Source: Paenibacillus_V sp046244365 (GTDB taxonomy: Bacteria; Bacillota; Bacilli; Paenibacillales; NBRC-103111). Taken from it: a stretch of 64,000 bases of DNA. The stretch covers positions 744,001 to 808,000 of the forward strand of contig NZ_CP176395.1 in NCBI RefSeq assembly GCF_046244365.1, written 5' to 3'. The notes beneath the pieces were generated by a model, which ran no database searches, was not told the origin of the DNA, and saw only the letters and a program-made list of their open reading frames with translations. The position numbers and the translations under genes are program-made. How positions within the stretch are numbered: the stretch's first letter is position 1; every line of letters starts with the position of its first letter. Below, in pieces: positions 50,968 through 60,500 of the stretch.

Positions 50968-52236
50968 CGTCCCGTAACCGCCGTAATCGTAGGGGCGGGA
51001 CATCGCAGTATCGTGTATGCCTCCTATGCGGAGGAACACCCGGAGGAACTCAGCATCGTTGCGGTCGTCGACCCGGATCCGGTGCGCAGGCAGCTCGTTG
51101 CGGATAAGTATACGCTGGCGCCAGACATGTGCTTCGAATCGGTAGAACAGCTTATCGCGAAGCCCAAGCTGGCCGATGCCGCGATCAACGGGACGATGGA
51201 CTCGGTTCATGTGGCTACCTCACTGCCCTTGCTGGAAGCCGGCTATCATCTTTTGCTGGAGAAACCGATCGGCGTATCCGAAGCGGAAACGATGGCATTA
51301 TTGGAAACGGCCAACCTTTACGGCCGGCAGGTGATGATCTGCCATGTGCTGCGCTATGCGCCTTTTTACGCCGCAATCCGGCAAATCATCGAGGATGGCG
51401 AAATCGGGGGCATCGTCAATATCCAGACATCGGAAAATGTCAGCTACCACCATATGGCTATGGGGTATGTGCGCGGGAAGTGGAACCGCAAACTTACGGG
51501 CGGATCCTCAATGCTGATGGCCAAATGCTGCCACGATCTCGATCTGATCACCTGGATGAAGGGCGGTGCGAAGCCCGTGAAGGTCGGCAGTTTCGGCGGT
51601 TTGCTGCAGTTCCGTCCCGAGAAGGCGCCGGAAGGGGCGGGAACGCGCTGTCTCGTCGACTGTCAAATCGAGGAGTCCTGCACGTATTCCGCGCGCAAAC
51701 ACTATGTCGAGCAAGGCTTGTGGGTGCCGTACGTTTCCTACAACGAGCATCTCGGGGTGCAGCAGACACCGGAGCAAATACTGGAGTCGCTGCGGACGGA
51801 TAATCCGTACGGCCGCTGCGTATGGCGCTGCGACAACGATGTCGTCGACCACCAGACCGTCATCGTGGAGTTCGAAGACGGCAGCACCGCATCGCATAAT
51901 TTGAACGGGGCTACGTCCAAGCCTTGCCGATCGATTCATATCGTCGGCGAGAAGGGCGAAATCCAGGGTGTGCTGGAGGACGGTTATTTTGTCGTCAGGC
52001 ATCCCGACCCGCGTGCGGGCAGCGAGTTTAAGGAGCGCAAAGTGGAGCTGAACGTATCCATGGACATGCACGGAGGCGGCGATCTGCGGCTAGTAGCCGA
52101 TTTTGTGAACGCGCTCCGGGGCGGAACGCCTTCGATCTCGTCGACTTCGTTGGAAAAGTCGATTTACGGCCATTTGGTCGGCTTCGCCGCGGACCGGTCG
52201 CGTGAAGAAAACAGAAGCGTTTCGCTGTTTGCCTAG
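50968..52236 (+). pseudogene. Gfo/Idh/MocA-family oxidoreductase lacking a normal start
   Basis: About 422 codons of an NAD(P)-dependent sugar dehydrogenase. Coding similarity begins at RPVTAVIVGAGHRSIVYASY, which holds the Rossmann Gly motif, and continues with VAVVDPDPVRRQLVADKY, the active-site HLLLEKPIGVSE and GGSSMLMAKCCHDLDLITWM. The frame upstream has no ATG, GTG or TTG before a stop at 50923. The first GTG (51013) lies after the nucleotide-binding loop and would yield a protein of 407 residues without it. I conclude that a deletion fused the regulator remnant to this gene and removed its start. Translation coupling from the remnant, or a non-standard start, could still rescue it. It is only distantly similar to the oxidoreductase at 40773. 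Confidence 0.75.
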
Positions 52237-52393
52237 TGGTAATTTTGTAAGGCGTGCGTTTGCATAGACGCTGCGCAACTCATCAGGCTTAGAGGGTAAT
52301 GCCTGTCGCTCAAGGCGGGCAATGTTCCTGATCACTCCATATTTGACGGAAGCACATGCGATTCGTTCTTGCCTTAATCGGCTGAATGTCATG

Positions 52394-52429
52394 CAGCCTC
52401 GTTTCCCTGCGGGAAGCGAGGCTGTTTTT
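52394..52429 (+). terminator. Rho-independent terminator
   Basis: CAGCCTCG-T-TTCCC and GGGAA-G-CGAGGCTG form a long stem with one internal mismatch around TGC, followed by five T. Confidence 0.85.
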
Positions 52430-52498
52430 GTGCGTGCTTCCAAACGGAAGGCAGGCTGTGATCCGCATATCGTTACATAAGCTCTCGTTCCGCCGATA

Positions 52499-52538
52499 GA
52501 ACGGACGTCTGAAACGGATGTCCGTTCCGTGTTTTTTC
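52499..52538 (+). terminator. Second Rho-independent terminator
   Basis: GAACGGACGTC and GATGTCCGTTC pair over 11 bp with one G-T pair, followed by CGTGTTTTTT. Confidence 0.75.
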
Positions 52539-52681
52539 GGGGGTATGCGGAGCGAATAAAAGGGAAAGGAAGCGCGTAAGATGGGGGTTGTCAGGGGATT
52601 TGTTGATTTTGTTTGTTTGCAGGTAGGAAAAGGCTTACATCATAGAGAACCAAATAAGAAGATAGAGAGAGGCTGATTGCG

Positions 52682-53091
52682 ATGCTGGGCTGGGAAGCCG
52701 GAGATTTGCGGATCGAAGTGGATGGTCGAGGGAACGTTAGCGCGCTGAGCAGGAAGGGGGATGGAAAGGCGGTACTGGCTCCGGCGCAAGCGTCGCCTCT
52801 GCTGCGCATCGTTCCCAAGGAAGGCTGGCGGAACCAACTTCGGCTGCTGCGAATGGAACGAAGCTGACGCTTACGTTCGGCGGCGAGTACCTCGTGTTCG
52901 ACGGCGATGCGGTTTGCCGCGTGTACGACCGCAACTGGAGCATGCTTCGCGAGGCGAAGGCGCTGACCGGGCCGCCGGTGCTGCGCAGCAGCCACCAGGT
53001 CGTTTCCTTCGGCTGCCGCTTCGAAGGGGGAGCGAAGCCTTCGGTTGCCGCGAAGTTTTTTACCCGCGGCGAGCCGGAGCGCGTCGGGTAG
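52682..53091 (+). pseudogene. Frameshifted 5' fragment of a probable glycan-active enzyme
   Basis: The first frame reads about 57 codons (MLGWEAGDLRIEVDGRGNVS; SPLLRIVPKEGWRNQ), then meets TGA at 52865. Switching frame at about 52850 continues the sense: NGTKLTLTFGGEYLVFDGDA, then VCRVYDRNWSMLREAKAL, ending at TAG 53089. The pattern of an opening beta-sandwich with LRIEVDGRGNVSAL and LTLTFGG is of the kind seen at the N-terminus of large extracellular-type glycosidases, but I cannot name a family. A single-base loss explains the frame change, and the protein also ends far too early. Confidence 0.65.
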
Positions 53092-53139
53092 ATACACTAC
53101 GTAAACCGCCAGACTAAACTCCGACAACCGCCAGAATGC

Positions 53140-53345
53140 ACCAATCAGCTGATTAGAAGACGTTGGGGGCTCTTATTTTAGCCGGAAACCTGTTTTTTAG
53201 ATAATTAGAAGACGCTTGGGACTGCTAATCCGGACTAAAGCGCAGAAATTGGGCAAATGGACTGAAATAGAAGTCTTTGGCGTCCTCTAATTTCGTACAA
53301 ATGGCCGATTCGGGACCAATAGGAGTCTCTAGAGGCTCCTATAGT
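53140..53345. repeat. Array of four imperfect palindromic units
   Basis: Four units of about 25-35 bases contain related words: TTAGAAGACGTTGGGGGCTC, TTAGAAGACGCTTGGGACTG, ATAGAAGTCTTTGGCGTCCT and ATAGGAGTCTCTAGAGGCTC. Each opens with an AT-rich TTAG/ATAG and closes with CTAAT or CTAT, so each can fold into a hairpin. The last unit is an almost perfect palindrome. No gene lies in this stretch. Confidence 0.7.
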
Positions 53346-53432
53346 CGCCGGGAAGAGCGGTTGATCGTTCGCAGACAAACAAAACGTTAACGGCATGAAC
53401 GTTTACCAATCCTAATAATCGAGGTGCGACAA

Positions 53433-54305
53433 ATGAAAATCGGACTCAGCACATACAGTTTGCTGAAAGCGATCAAAGCGGGAGAAATGACGGTGCTGGA
53501 CGTCATCCAGTGGATAGCGGACAACGGCGGCGAGCATATGGAAATCGTGCCGTACGGCTTTACGCTGGTCGACAATCCGGAGCTGGCGGATGCGGTGCGG
53601 GAGAAAGCGAAGGAGGCCGGAATCGCCCTGTCCAACTACTCGATGCCGGCCAACTTCGTTCAGGAAACCGACGAGGCATTCGAAGCGGAAGTGGCGCGCG
53701 TCAAGGAGCATGTCGATCTCGTGCACCGGCTCGGCATGAAGCATATGCGGCATGACGTGACGGCCTTTACGCTGCCGCCGGAGAAGATGACGATCGAGTG
53801 GTTCGAGGACAGTCTGCCGCTGATCGTCAAGGGCAGTCGTCTGATCGCCGACTATGCCGCGCAATTCGGCATTACGACGACGATCGAGAACCACGGCTTC
53901 TCCGTTCAGGCGAGCGACCGGGTGCAGCGCGTGCTACTCGCGGTGGACAGACCGAACTTCAAGACGACGCTCGACGTCGGCAACTTTATGTGTGTGGATG
54001 AGCATTCGCTGGTAGGCGTGAAGAAGAACCTGCCGTACGCTTCGCTCGTCCATTTCAAAGATTTTTATTTCCGTCCGTACTATCAGCACCCGGGCGAGGG
54101 CGAATGGTTCAAGACGGCGAACGGCAACTTCCTGCGCGGCGCCATCGTCGGCCAAGGAGATATCGAGATACGTGAAATCGTGAAGCTGGTCAAGCAATCC
54201 GGCTACGACGGCTACATCACGCTCGAATTCGAAGGCATGGAAGAATGCAGGATCGGCTCGAAGATCGGGATGGACAATTTGCGGCGTTTCTGGAACGAGT
54301 GCTGA
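53433..54305 (+). CDS. Sugar phosphate isomerase/epimerase (TIM barrel)
   Basis: Protein of 290 residues of the xylose-isomerase-like barrel family. Sequence order: KIGLSTYSLLKAI, the strand EHMEIVPYGF, HVDLVHRLGMKHMRHDV, the metal Glu in TTIENHGF, Asp in TTLDVGNFMCVD, His in LVHFKDFYFRP, and Glu in YITLEFEGMEE. It is full-length and intact although both neighbours are broken. An in-frame GTG at 53424 would add three residues, but GAGGTG spaced eight bases from ATG 53433 favours the latter. Members convert keto sugars or inosose-type compounds, which suits the adjacent MocA-type dehydrogenase. Confidence 0.9.
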   Translation: MKIGLSTYSLLKAIKAGEMTVLDVIQWIADNGGEHMEIVPYGFTLVDNPELADAVREKAKEAGIALSNYSMPANFVQETDEAFEAEVARVKEHVDLVHRLGMKHMRHDVTAFTLPPEKMTIEWFEDSLPLIVKGSRLIADYAAQFGITTTIENHGFSVQASDRVQRVLLAVDRPNFKTTLDVGNFMCVDEHSLVGVKKNLPYASLVHFKDFYFRPYYQHPGEGEWFKTANGNFLRGAIVGQGDIEIREIVKLVKQSGYDGYITLEFEGMEECRIGSKIGMDNLRRFWNEC

Positions 54306-54314
54306 CAGGGTGAT

Positions 54315-54688
54315 AAGGGGAAAGTGGCGGAGAGGCACGAAGGGTACACCCACGATACGGTCGGCGGGAACTGGTCGCTCAAAGACGGCCGACGAGAAAG
54401 CGGGCGACATTTACCGGACGCTGCCGTCCTCGCTGCGGCTGCTGCCGGACTCGTCATAGGCTGTCTTTCGACTACAAAGCCGAGCATGAAGGCCAGTACG
54501 CCGTTGTCGTGCGCTCCGACAAGGGCGGTGAGGAAGCGGTGAACGCGCCGCTTGCGCAAGGATCGCAATCGTTTGCGGCCACGTTCCGCACGGCGGGTTT
54601 CGGCGATTCTTATATCGCCATCGTCAAGCACGACAGCAAGCCGGGTGTTCTGGCGATCGACCATGTTGCCGTTGATGCGCTGCCGTAA
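54315..54688 (+). pseudogene. 3' remnant of a large secreted glycosidase-like gene
   Basis: Three frames each carry part of one protein: HEGYTHDTVGGNWSLK, then ADEKAGDIYRTLPSSLRLLP, then FDYKAEHEGQYAVVVRSDKG on to VKHDSKPGVLAIDHVAVDAL and TAA at 54686-54688. The last 70 codons look like a galactose-binding-type beta sandwich at the end of a large hydrolase; similarity to endo-alpha-N-acetylgalactosaminidases is possible but I could not confirm it. At least two frameshifts and one stop separate the parts. It may be the other end of the fragment at 52682-53091, with the epimerase now lying between. Confidence 0.6.
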
Positions 54689-54837
54689 CGAAAGAGGAGG
54701 AAAGCCGGATGCCTGGAGGCATACCGGCTTTTGGTTGTTGAGCTGCTTGGATAGGGAAGAACATGTTTTAGAATAAGCCGGCGGACCTTTGCTAACTAGG
54801 TGTTCAATCATAATTGCTCTACCCTTTACGTGATCCA

Positions 54838-54960
54838 CTAACTGGAAAACCTGCAGCTCATATTGATCTTAATGGCTTCGTAGCTGTATCTAACTGGAAA
54901 ACCTGCAGCTCATATTGATCTTAATGGCTTCGTAGCTGTATCTAACTGGAAAACCTGCTG
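54838..54960. repeat. Tandem repeat of a 52-base unit, 2.4 copies
   Basis: The unit beginning CTAACTGGAAAACCTGCAGC starts at 54838, 54890 and 54942. The first two copies are identical over 52 bases; the third is partial and diverges after AACTGGAAAACCTGC. There is no open frame of note. The flanks (54689-54837 and 54961-55166) hold nothing I can assign. Confidence 0.9.
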
Positions 54961-55166
54961 TTCATTCGGAGAATATCCCCATCAGAGTAGGTATCTTGCG
55001 GAATGAGATGGAGAAAATCCATTTCGTTCCGAACCGCGGATCAAACCGGCGAAAGGAACGGGAGCTTTTCCAGTTCCTTGATCCGTGAAGAGCGTATTTA
55101 GGAGCAAACGATGATTCAAATGTAAGAGTTGATTTACGGGACTTGCAGATAAAACGGTGAACCTCG

Positions 55167-56213
55167 TCAAAGGTCTCGGCTCTCCAAATCCAACAACCAC
55201 TTTTTACGCGCTAGGCCGCCGCCGTAGCCGCCCAATTCGCCATCCGCGTTAATGACCCGGTGACAGGGAATGACGATGGCAAGCTGATTGGCGCCATTAG
55301 CCTGAGCGACGGCGCGAAAGGCGGTCGGCTTACCGAGCGAAACGGCAATGTCGGAATAGGAACGGGTTTCCCCCGGCGGTATTTGCATCAGCTGCTCCCA
55401 TACGCTTTTCTGAAAAGGCGATCCCAGCAAAAAGAGGGGCGTTTGGAATCGGGTCCGCTTACCGTCAAAATAGTCCGCAAGCTCTCCCTCAATCGATCGA
55501 ATCGGCTCCGTCATACCAGGGATAATCGCCATTTTCGTCCGTATTCTAAGCCGTTCCACCTCGCGCTCCAGACCTCGGCGGTCGACAAATTCGAGAAGAT
55601 AAAGTTTGCTTTCATCCCCGATAGCAACCATGGGGCCGAGCCGCGTATCGATCCAAGCTGCCTTTAGAACCTTACTGTCTTCCAGCAAAGTAGGCGCCGC
55701 CCCCATAATTCGCGAAAAGGCGTCTCTAAAACCGCTGCTCGATTCATAGCCGGCCGCAAGCTGCGTATCGATGACCGTTTCGCCGGCTCTGATGTTCTTC
55801 AAAGCCAGGCCCATTCGGCGGGCTCGCGCGTATTCGACGAATGTCATGCCGAACCGCTTTTTGAACTGACGGCGTGCCGTCGATTCGTCAATCGAGAGGT
55901 TTTTGAAATCTTGTTCTTTCCATCGCTTCTCGGGGTTGTTCTCGACGGCTTCCACCAGCAGACGGACGATGTCCGAAACATGATTCGGATGCGATAACGG
56001 ACGGCATCGCTGGCAGGGCCGGAAGGAAGCCAGAAGCGCCTGCTGCGCCGTCTCGTAAAACTCGCAGTTCTCGAACTTCGGCTTCCGGGCCGGACAAGTC
56101 GGTCGGCAAAATACGCCGGTCGTTTTAACTCCTACATAGAATACGCCTTCATAGTCCGTTCTTTTTTCAATTAATGCCTTGTAGTATTCTTTCGTACGTT
56201 CGCCAAGTATCAT
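55167..56213 (-). CDS. ada: Bifunctional Ada: methylphosphotriester sensor, AraC regulator and O6-alkylguanine-DNA methyltransferase
   Basis: DNA alkylation-repair protein of 348 residues with both halves fused as in E. coli Ada; in Bacillus subtilis these are separate AdaA and AdaB. The N-terminal zinc domain carries four Cys (36, 40, 67, 70) in VFCRPTCPARKP and FRPCQRCRP; one of them accepts methyl groups from DNA phosphotriesters. An AraC helix-turn-helix follows (about 85-170, STARRQFKKRFGMTFVEYAR). The C-terminal half (about 180-345) holds the methyltransferase signature IPCHRVINADGELGGYGGGL with its acceptor Cys. It is cytoplasmic and normally induces its own gene when methylated. ATG start behind AAGGGGTG. 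It stands alone. Confidence 0.95.
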   Translation of the reverse strand: MILGERTKEYYKALIEKRTDYEGVFYVGVKTTGVFCRPTCPARKPKFENCEFYETAQQALLASFRPCQRCRPLSHPNHVSDIVRLLVEAVENNPEKRWKEQDFKNLSIDESTARRQFKKRFGMTFVEYARARRMGLALKNIRAGETVIDTQLAAGYESSSGFRDAFSRIMGAAPTLLEDSKVLKAAWIDTRLGPMVAIGDESKLYLLEFVDRRGLEREVERLRIRTKMAIIPGMTEPIRSIEGELADYFDGKRTRFQTPLFLLGSPFQKSVWEQLMQIPPGETRSYSDIAVSLGKPTAFRAVAQANGANQLAIVIPCHRVINADGELGGYGGGLARKKWLLDLESRDL

Positions 56214-56417
56214 GCTTGCACCCCTTGGACCTTGAATTATAGTCCTATTATAGGCTTTCCGGTTCTAGGTCGCAGCCGAAAATCAGGCGCCGATTTTTTT
56301 CTCTGGATGAAATCTTGCCGTTTCCGATGGCCGGAGTTGGAGCCGAATTTGTCAAGATCTAAGGACTATGGCAGAATATAGGCTTATACGAAACTTATCA
56401 ACGAATCGAGGAATGAA

Positions 56418-56762
56418 ATGATGTCGAATTTACCGAATTGCCCCAAATGCAACTCAGAATACACTTACGAGAATGGAAGCTTGCTGGTTTGCCCGGAATG
56501 CGGCCACGAATGGACGTTAGAATCCGGCGCCGAAACAGGCGATGAGCCAAAGGTAGTCAAAGACGCAAACGGAAATATCTTAAACGACGGCGATTCCGTA
56601 ACGGTAATTAAAGATCTTAAAGTTAAGGGAAGCTCATCCGTTCTTAAAATAGGCACAAAAGTGAAAAATATCCGATTGGTCGACGGCGATCACGATATTG
56701 ACTGTAAAATCGACGGCTTTGGAGCGATGAAATTAAAATCGGAATATGTCAGGAAGGCGTAA
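56418..56762 (+). CDS. yjdM: YjdM/PhnA-like zinc-ribbon protein
   Basis: Small cytoplasmic protein of 114 residues. An N-terminal zinc ribbon CPKCNSEYTYENGSLLVCPE continues into CGHEW and has two CxxC pairs. The C-terminal SH3-like beta barrel reads VVKDANGNILNDGDSVTVIK and VRLVDGDHD-type strands (here IRLVDGDHDIDCKIDG). The family was once linked to phosphonate use in E. coli, but that role is not established and most members stand outside phn operons, as here. Start ATG 56418 or 56421, both behind GAGGA. Confidence 0.92.
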   Translation: MMSNLPNCPKCNSEYTYENGSLLVCPECGHEWTLESGAETGDEPKVVKDANGNILNDGDSVTVIKDLKVKGSSSVLKIGTKVKNIRLVDGDHDIDCKIDGFGAMKLKSEYVRKA

Positions 56763-56884
56763 CGCCCGGCAAAACGACTAATTTTTGAGCAGGATGGATG
56801 ATGTTTCCGCCGTTTCTTGCATACTGGTCTTAACACGAAACCATGCAGATCTTTACTCTATCCCGGGAGATGATGACGTGATTT

Positions 56885-57139
56885 TTGCAAGACCTCCCTG
56901 CAAATCGCTTAGAAACTTTTGAAAAAGTACTGGGCCGGCTGCACGCGCTCGATCTCGTCTCTATTATCCTTGCGGCTTTGAGCGGAAGCTTATTGGCAAG
57001 CCGTTTCGGGTATGCGTTCAATTATTGGATCTCTTTAGCCGCAATGCTTGGTTCTCTGTGTGTAACGGCGCTGCTCGTCGAACCCGCTAGGCATGGCAAT
57101 ATGGATGACGGTCGGCCGGTTCCGATCCGAGCCTATTAA
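56885..57139 (+). pseudogene. Internal fragment of an MFS transporter
   Basis: An open frame of 84 codons with two membrane helices: LVSIILAALSGSLLASRFGY and FNYWISLAAMLGSLCVTALL, then VEPARHGN. The order GRLHALDLVSIILAALSGSL, RFGYAF and a loop after EPAR is that of helices 5-6 and the central loop of major facilitator exporters. The helices before and after are absent, and the frame opens directly after a stop. I think it is a gene remnant, although a short membrane protein cannot be excluded. Confidence 0.5.
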
Positions 57140-57248
57140 ATATTGGAACCATGAAGGACGTCTGATGCCTGCGGAAACGTTCGCTTTTAGTGTGGAACGG
57201 GACCGAAGAGCTGCGGGCTAGGGAATGAAGATGATCGGAAAAGCAAAG

Positions 57249-57274
57249 GCCTTCCTGCAAAGGGAGGCTTTTTC
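57249..57274 (+). terminator. Rho-independent terminator
   Basis: GCCTTCC and GGGAGGC pair with one G-T pair around TGCAAA, followed by five T. Confidence 0.75.
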
Positions 57275-57333
57275 GTATTTTCCATTACACAGCGAGAAGG
57301 GCGGTATTCCGGGAAACTTGGATTCTAAAGATT

Positions 57334-57350
57334 TGATAAAATCGATGATT
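57334..57350 (+). promoter_or_regulatory. TGATAAAATCG regulatory site upstream of the Ig-repeat gene
   Basis: TGATAAAATCGATGATT with the inverted repeat AAAATC-GAT-GATTTT, the most symmetrical of the five occurrences. The second half-site (TGATAC after 18 bases) is not present here. Confidence 0.45.
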
Positions 57351-57513
57351 TTCGACTAATCCCTGCAAGGGGTTTGGGTATATTTGTCGAATGATGAATT
57401 ATTGTTTTTCTCGGGATTTCATGACTAGATGCGCTATAGCGGAGGAAGAACATTTGACGGATATAAGAAAGGGGGGACGAATCAAAATCTTGGTTCATAA
57501 CCTTAGGTGAGGA

Positions 57514-60500
57514 GTGGTTACTATTATAAGATCGTTAAAAGTTTGTAAGAGGGCATTTGTGATTCTATTAAGCTTTATGTTGCTTTCCGGAAGTTTCTTC
57601 ATGAATCGATTTGCGGGTGTCGCCCATGCAGCTTCTTCGACGACCGTGACGTTTTCCTCTAACGAAAGCAGTAAATGGAACGATGGGATCGCAGAGGATA
57701 ACGATGGCGGATCAGCTGATATCCCCGGTAAGACTTTGGAATTCTACAATATTAGTGACACTGCCGGGACACCGATTTCAAAGCAATTGGTGCATGGACA
57801 TTCCACGAAGAGTGACCTGTTCTATGCACTGACAACTTATGATTCAATCCTCTTAAATAGCGGTTGGAAAGGTATGGGGATTAAGTCGGCGGATGGAACG
57901 GAATTTCAGATCAACGGCTTCTTTTACTCAAATTATGGCGAAGGCCCGATTATGATTACCGTAAAAGGTTATCGCGATGGAACGGAAGTTGCCAGCACTT
58001 CATTTATAGCAGACAGTTTAGTTAACGATTTTTATTCGAAGAACGTCACCCTGAACGCGACATTCGATAACGTAGACAAGGTACTTCTGTACTCGTCGGG
58101 CATGAGTTGGCATGGGATCAATAATATTATGATCGACAACGCTGTCACTACGCCGACCAACGCTGCAACGCCAACTATTACCACGCAGCCGTCGGATCGG
58201 ACGGTGAACGAGGGCGGTAATGCGACCTTGAGCGTAGCGGCGAGCGGGGGAGCGGTACTGAGCTACCAGTGGTACCGCAATACGGCAAACAGTACCAACG
58301 GCAGTACGCAGATTATGGGAGCAACGAATGCCTCGTATACTCCGCCGACGTCGACCGCCGGTACAACGTACTACTACAGTGTGGTAACCAACACGGATGC
58401 CAGTGCAACCGGCAACCAGACGGCAACGGTTACGAGCAACATCGCGAAGGTCACGGTAAATGCGCTAACTCATGCGGCAGCGCCTAGCATCACGACGCAG
58501 CCGTCGGATAGGACGGTGAACGAGGGTGGTAATGCGACCTTGAGCGTAGCGGCCAGCGGGGGCGTAGCATTGAGCTACCAGTGGTATAGGAACACCACGA
58601 ACAGCACCAACGGCAGTACGCAGATAATGGGAGCAACGAATGCCTCGTATACTCCGCCGACGTCGACCGCCGGTACAACGTACTACTACAGTGTGGTAAC
58701 CAACACGGATGCCAGTGCAACCGGCAGCCAGACGGCAACGGCAACGAGCAGCATCGCGAAGGTCACGGTGAATGCGTTGACTCATGCGGCGACGCCTAGC
58801 ATCAATACGCAGCCGTCGAATCAGACGGTTAACGAGGGCGGTAACGCCACTCTGAACGTAGCGGCAAGCGGAGGTGTGATACTGAGCTACCAGTGGTACC
58901 GGAACACCACAAACAGCACCAATGGCAGCACGGCGATCAACGGCGCAACGAGCGCTTCGTACACCGCGCCGACGGTAGCAGCGGGAACGACGTACTACTA
59001 CAGCGTGGTGACCAATACGGACGCGAGTGCAACCGGCAGCCAGACGGCAACGGCAACGAGCAGCATCGCGAAGGTCACGGTAAATGCGCTGACCCATGCG
59101 GCAACGCCTAGCATCAATACACAACCGTCGGATCGGACGGTGAACGAGGGCGGTAACGCCACCTTGAGCGTAGCGGCTAGCGGGGGCGTAGCATTGAGCT
59201 ACCAGTGGTATAGGAACACCACGAACAGCACCAACGGCAGTACGCAGATTATGGGAGCAACGAATGCCTCGTATACTCCGCCGACGTCGACCGCCGGTAC
59301 AACGTACTACTACAGTGTGGTAACCAACACGGATGCCAGTGCAACCGGCAGCCAGACGGCAACGGCCACCAGCAGTATCGCGAAGGTCACGGTAAATGCG
59401 CTGACTCATGCGGCAGCGCCTAACATTACGACACATCCGTCGGATCAGACGGTGAACAAGGGTGGTAATGCAACCTTAACCGTGGCAGCCAGCGGGGGCG
59501 TAGCGTTGAGCTATCAGTGGTACCGGAACACCACAAACAGCACAAATGGCAGCACGGCGATCAACGGCGCAACGAACGCTTCGTACAGCGCGCCGACGGT
59601 AGCAGCGGGAACGACGTACTACTACAGCGTAGTGACCAACACCGATGCCAGTGCAACCGGCAGCCAGACGGCAACGGCAACGAGCAGCATCGCGAAGGTC
59701 ACGGTGAATGCGTTGACTCATGCGGCGACGCCTAGCATCAATACGCAGCCGTCGGATCAGACGGTGAACGAGGGCGGTAACGCCACTCTGAACGTAGCAG
59801 CCAGCGGGGGCGTAGCGTTGAGCTATCAGTGGTACCGGAATACCACAAACAGCACCAATGGCAGCACGGCGATCAACGGCGCAACGAACGCTTCGTACAG
59901 CGCGCCGACGGTAGCAGCGGGAACGACGTACTACTACAGCGTAGTGACCAACACCGATGCCAGTGCAACCGGCAGCCAGACGGCAACGGCAACGAGCAGC
60001 ATCGCGAAGGTCACGGTGAATGCGTTGACTCATGCGGCGACGCCTAGCATCAATACGCAGCCGTCGGATCAGACGGTGAACGAGGGCGGTAACGCCACTC
60101 TGAACGTAGCAGCCAGCGGGGGCGTAGCGTTGAGCTATCAGTGGTACCGGAATACCACAAACAGCACCAATGGCAGCACGGCGATCAACGGAGCAACGAA
60201 CGCTTCGTACAGCGCGCCGACGGTAGCAGCAGGAACGACATACTACTACAGCGTAGTGACCAACACCGATGCCAGTGCAACCGGCAGCCAGACGGCAACG
60301 GCAACGAGCAGCATCGCGAAGGTCACGGTAAATGCGTTGACTCATGCGGCGACGCCTAGCATCAATACGCAGCCGTCGGATCAGACGGTGAACGAGGGCG
60401 GTAACGCTACTCTGAACGTAGCGGCAAACGGAGGTGTGGTACTGAGTTACCAGTGGTACCGCAACACCACGAACAGCACCAACGGCAGTACGGCGATTCT

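Larger units (their letters stand above)
52237..52681. other. Intergenic region with two terminators
   Basis: Apart from the hairpins at 52394 and 52499 I see no gene and no clear promoter. Open frames on the minus strand are shadows without ribosome binding sites. Confidence 0.55.
57140..57513. other. Control region before the Ig-repeat gene
   Basis: It holds a hairpin terminator (57249-57274) and the TGATAAAATCG site (57334-57350). Further on lie an AGGAGGAAGAAC word at 57440-57453, followed by TTG and a very short frame, and a GGGGGG run near 57472. No gene is visible. Confidence 0.55.
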
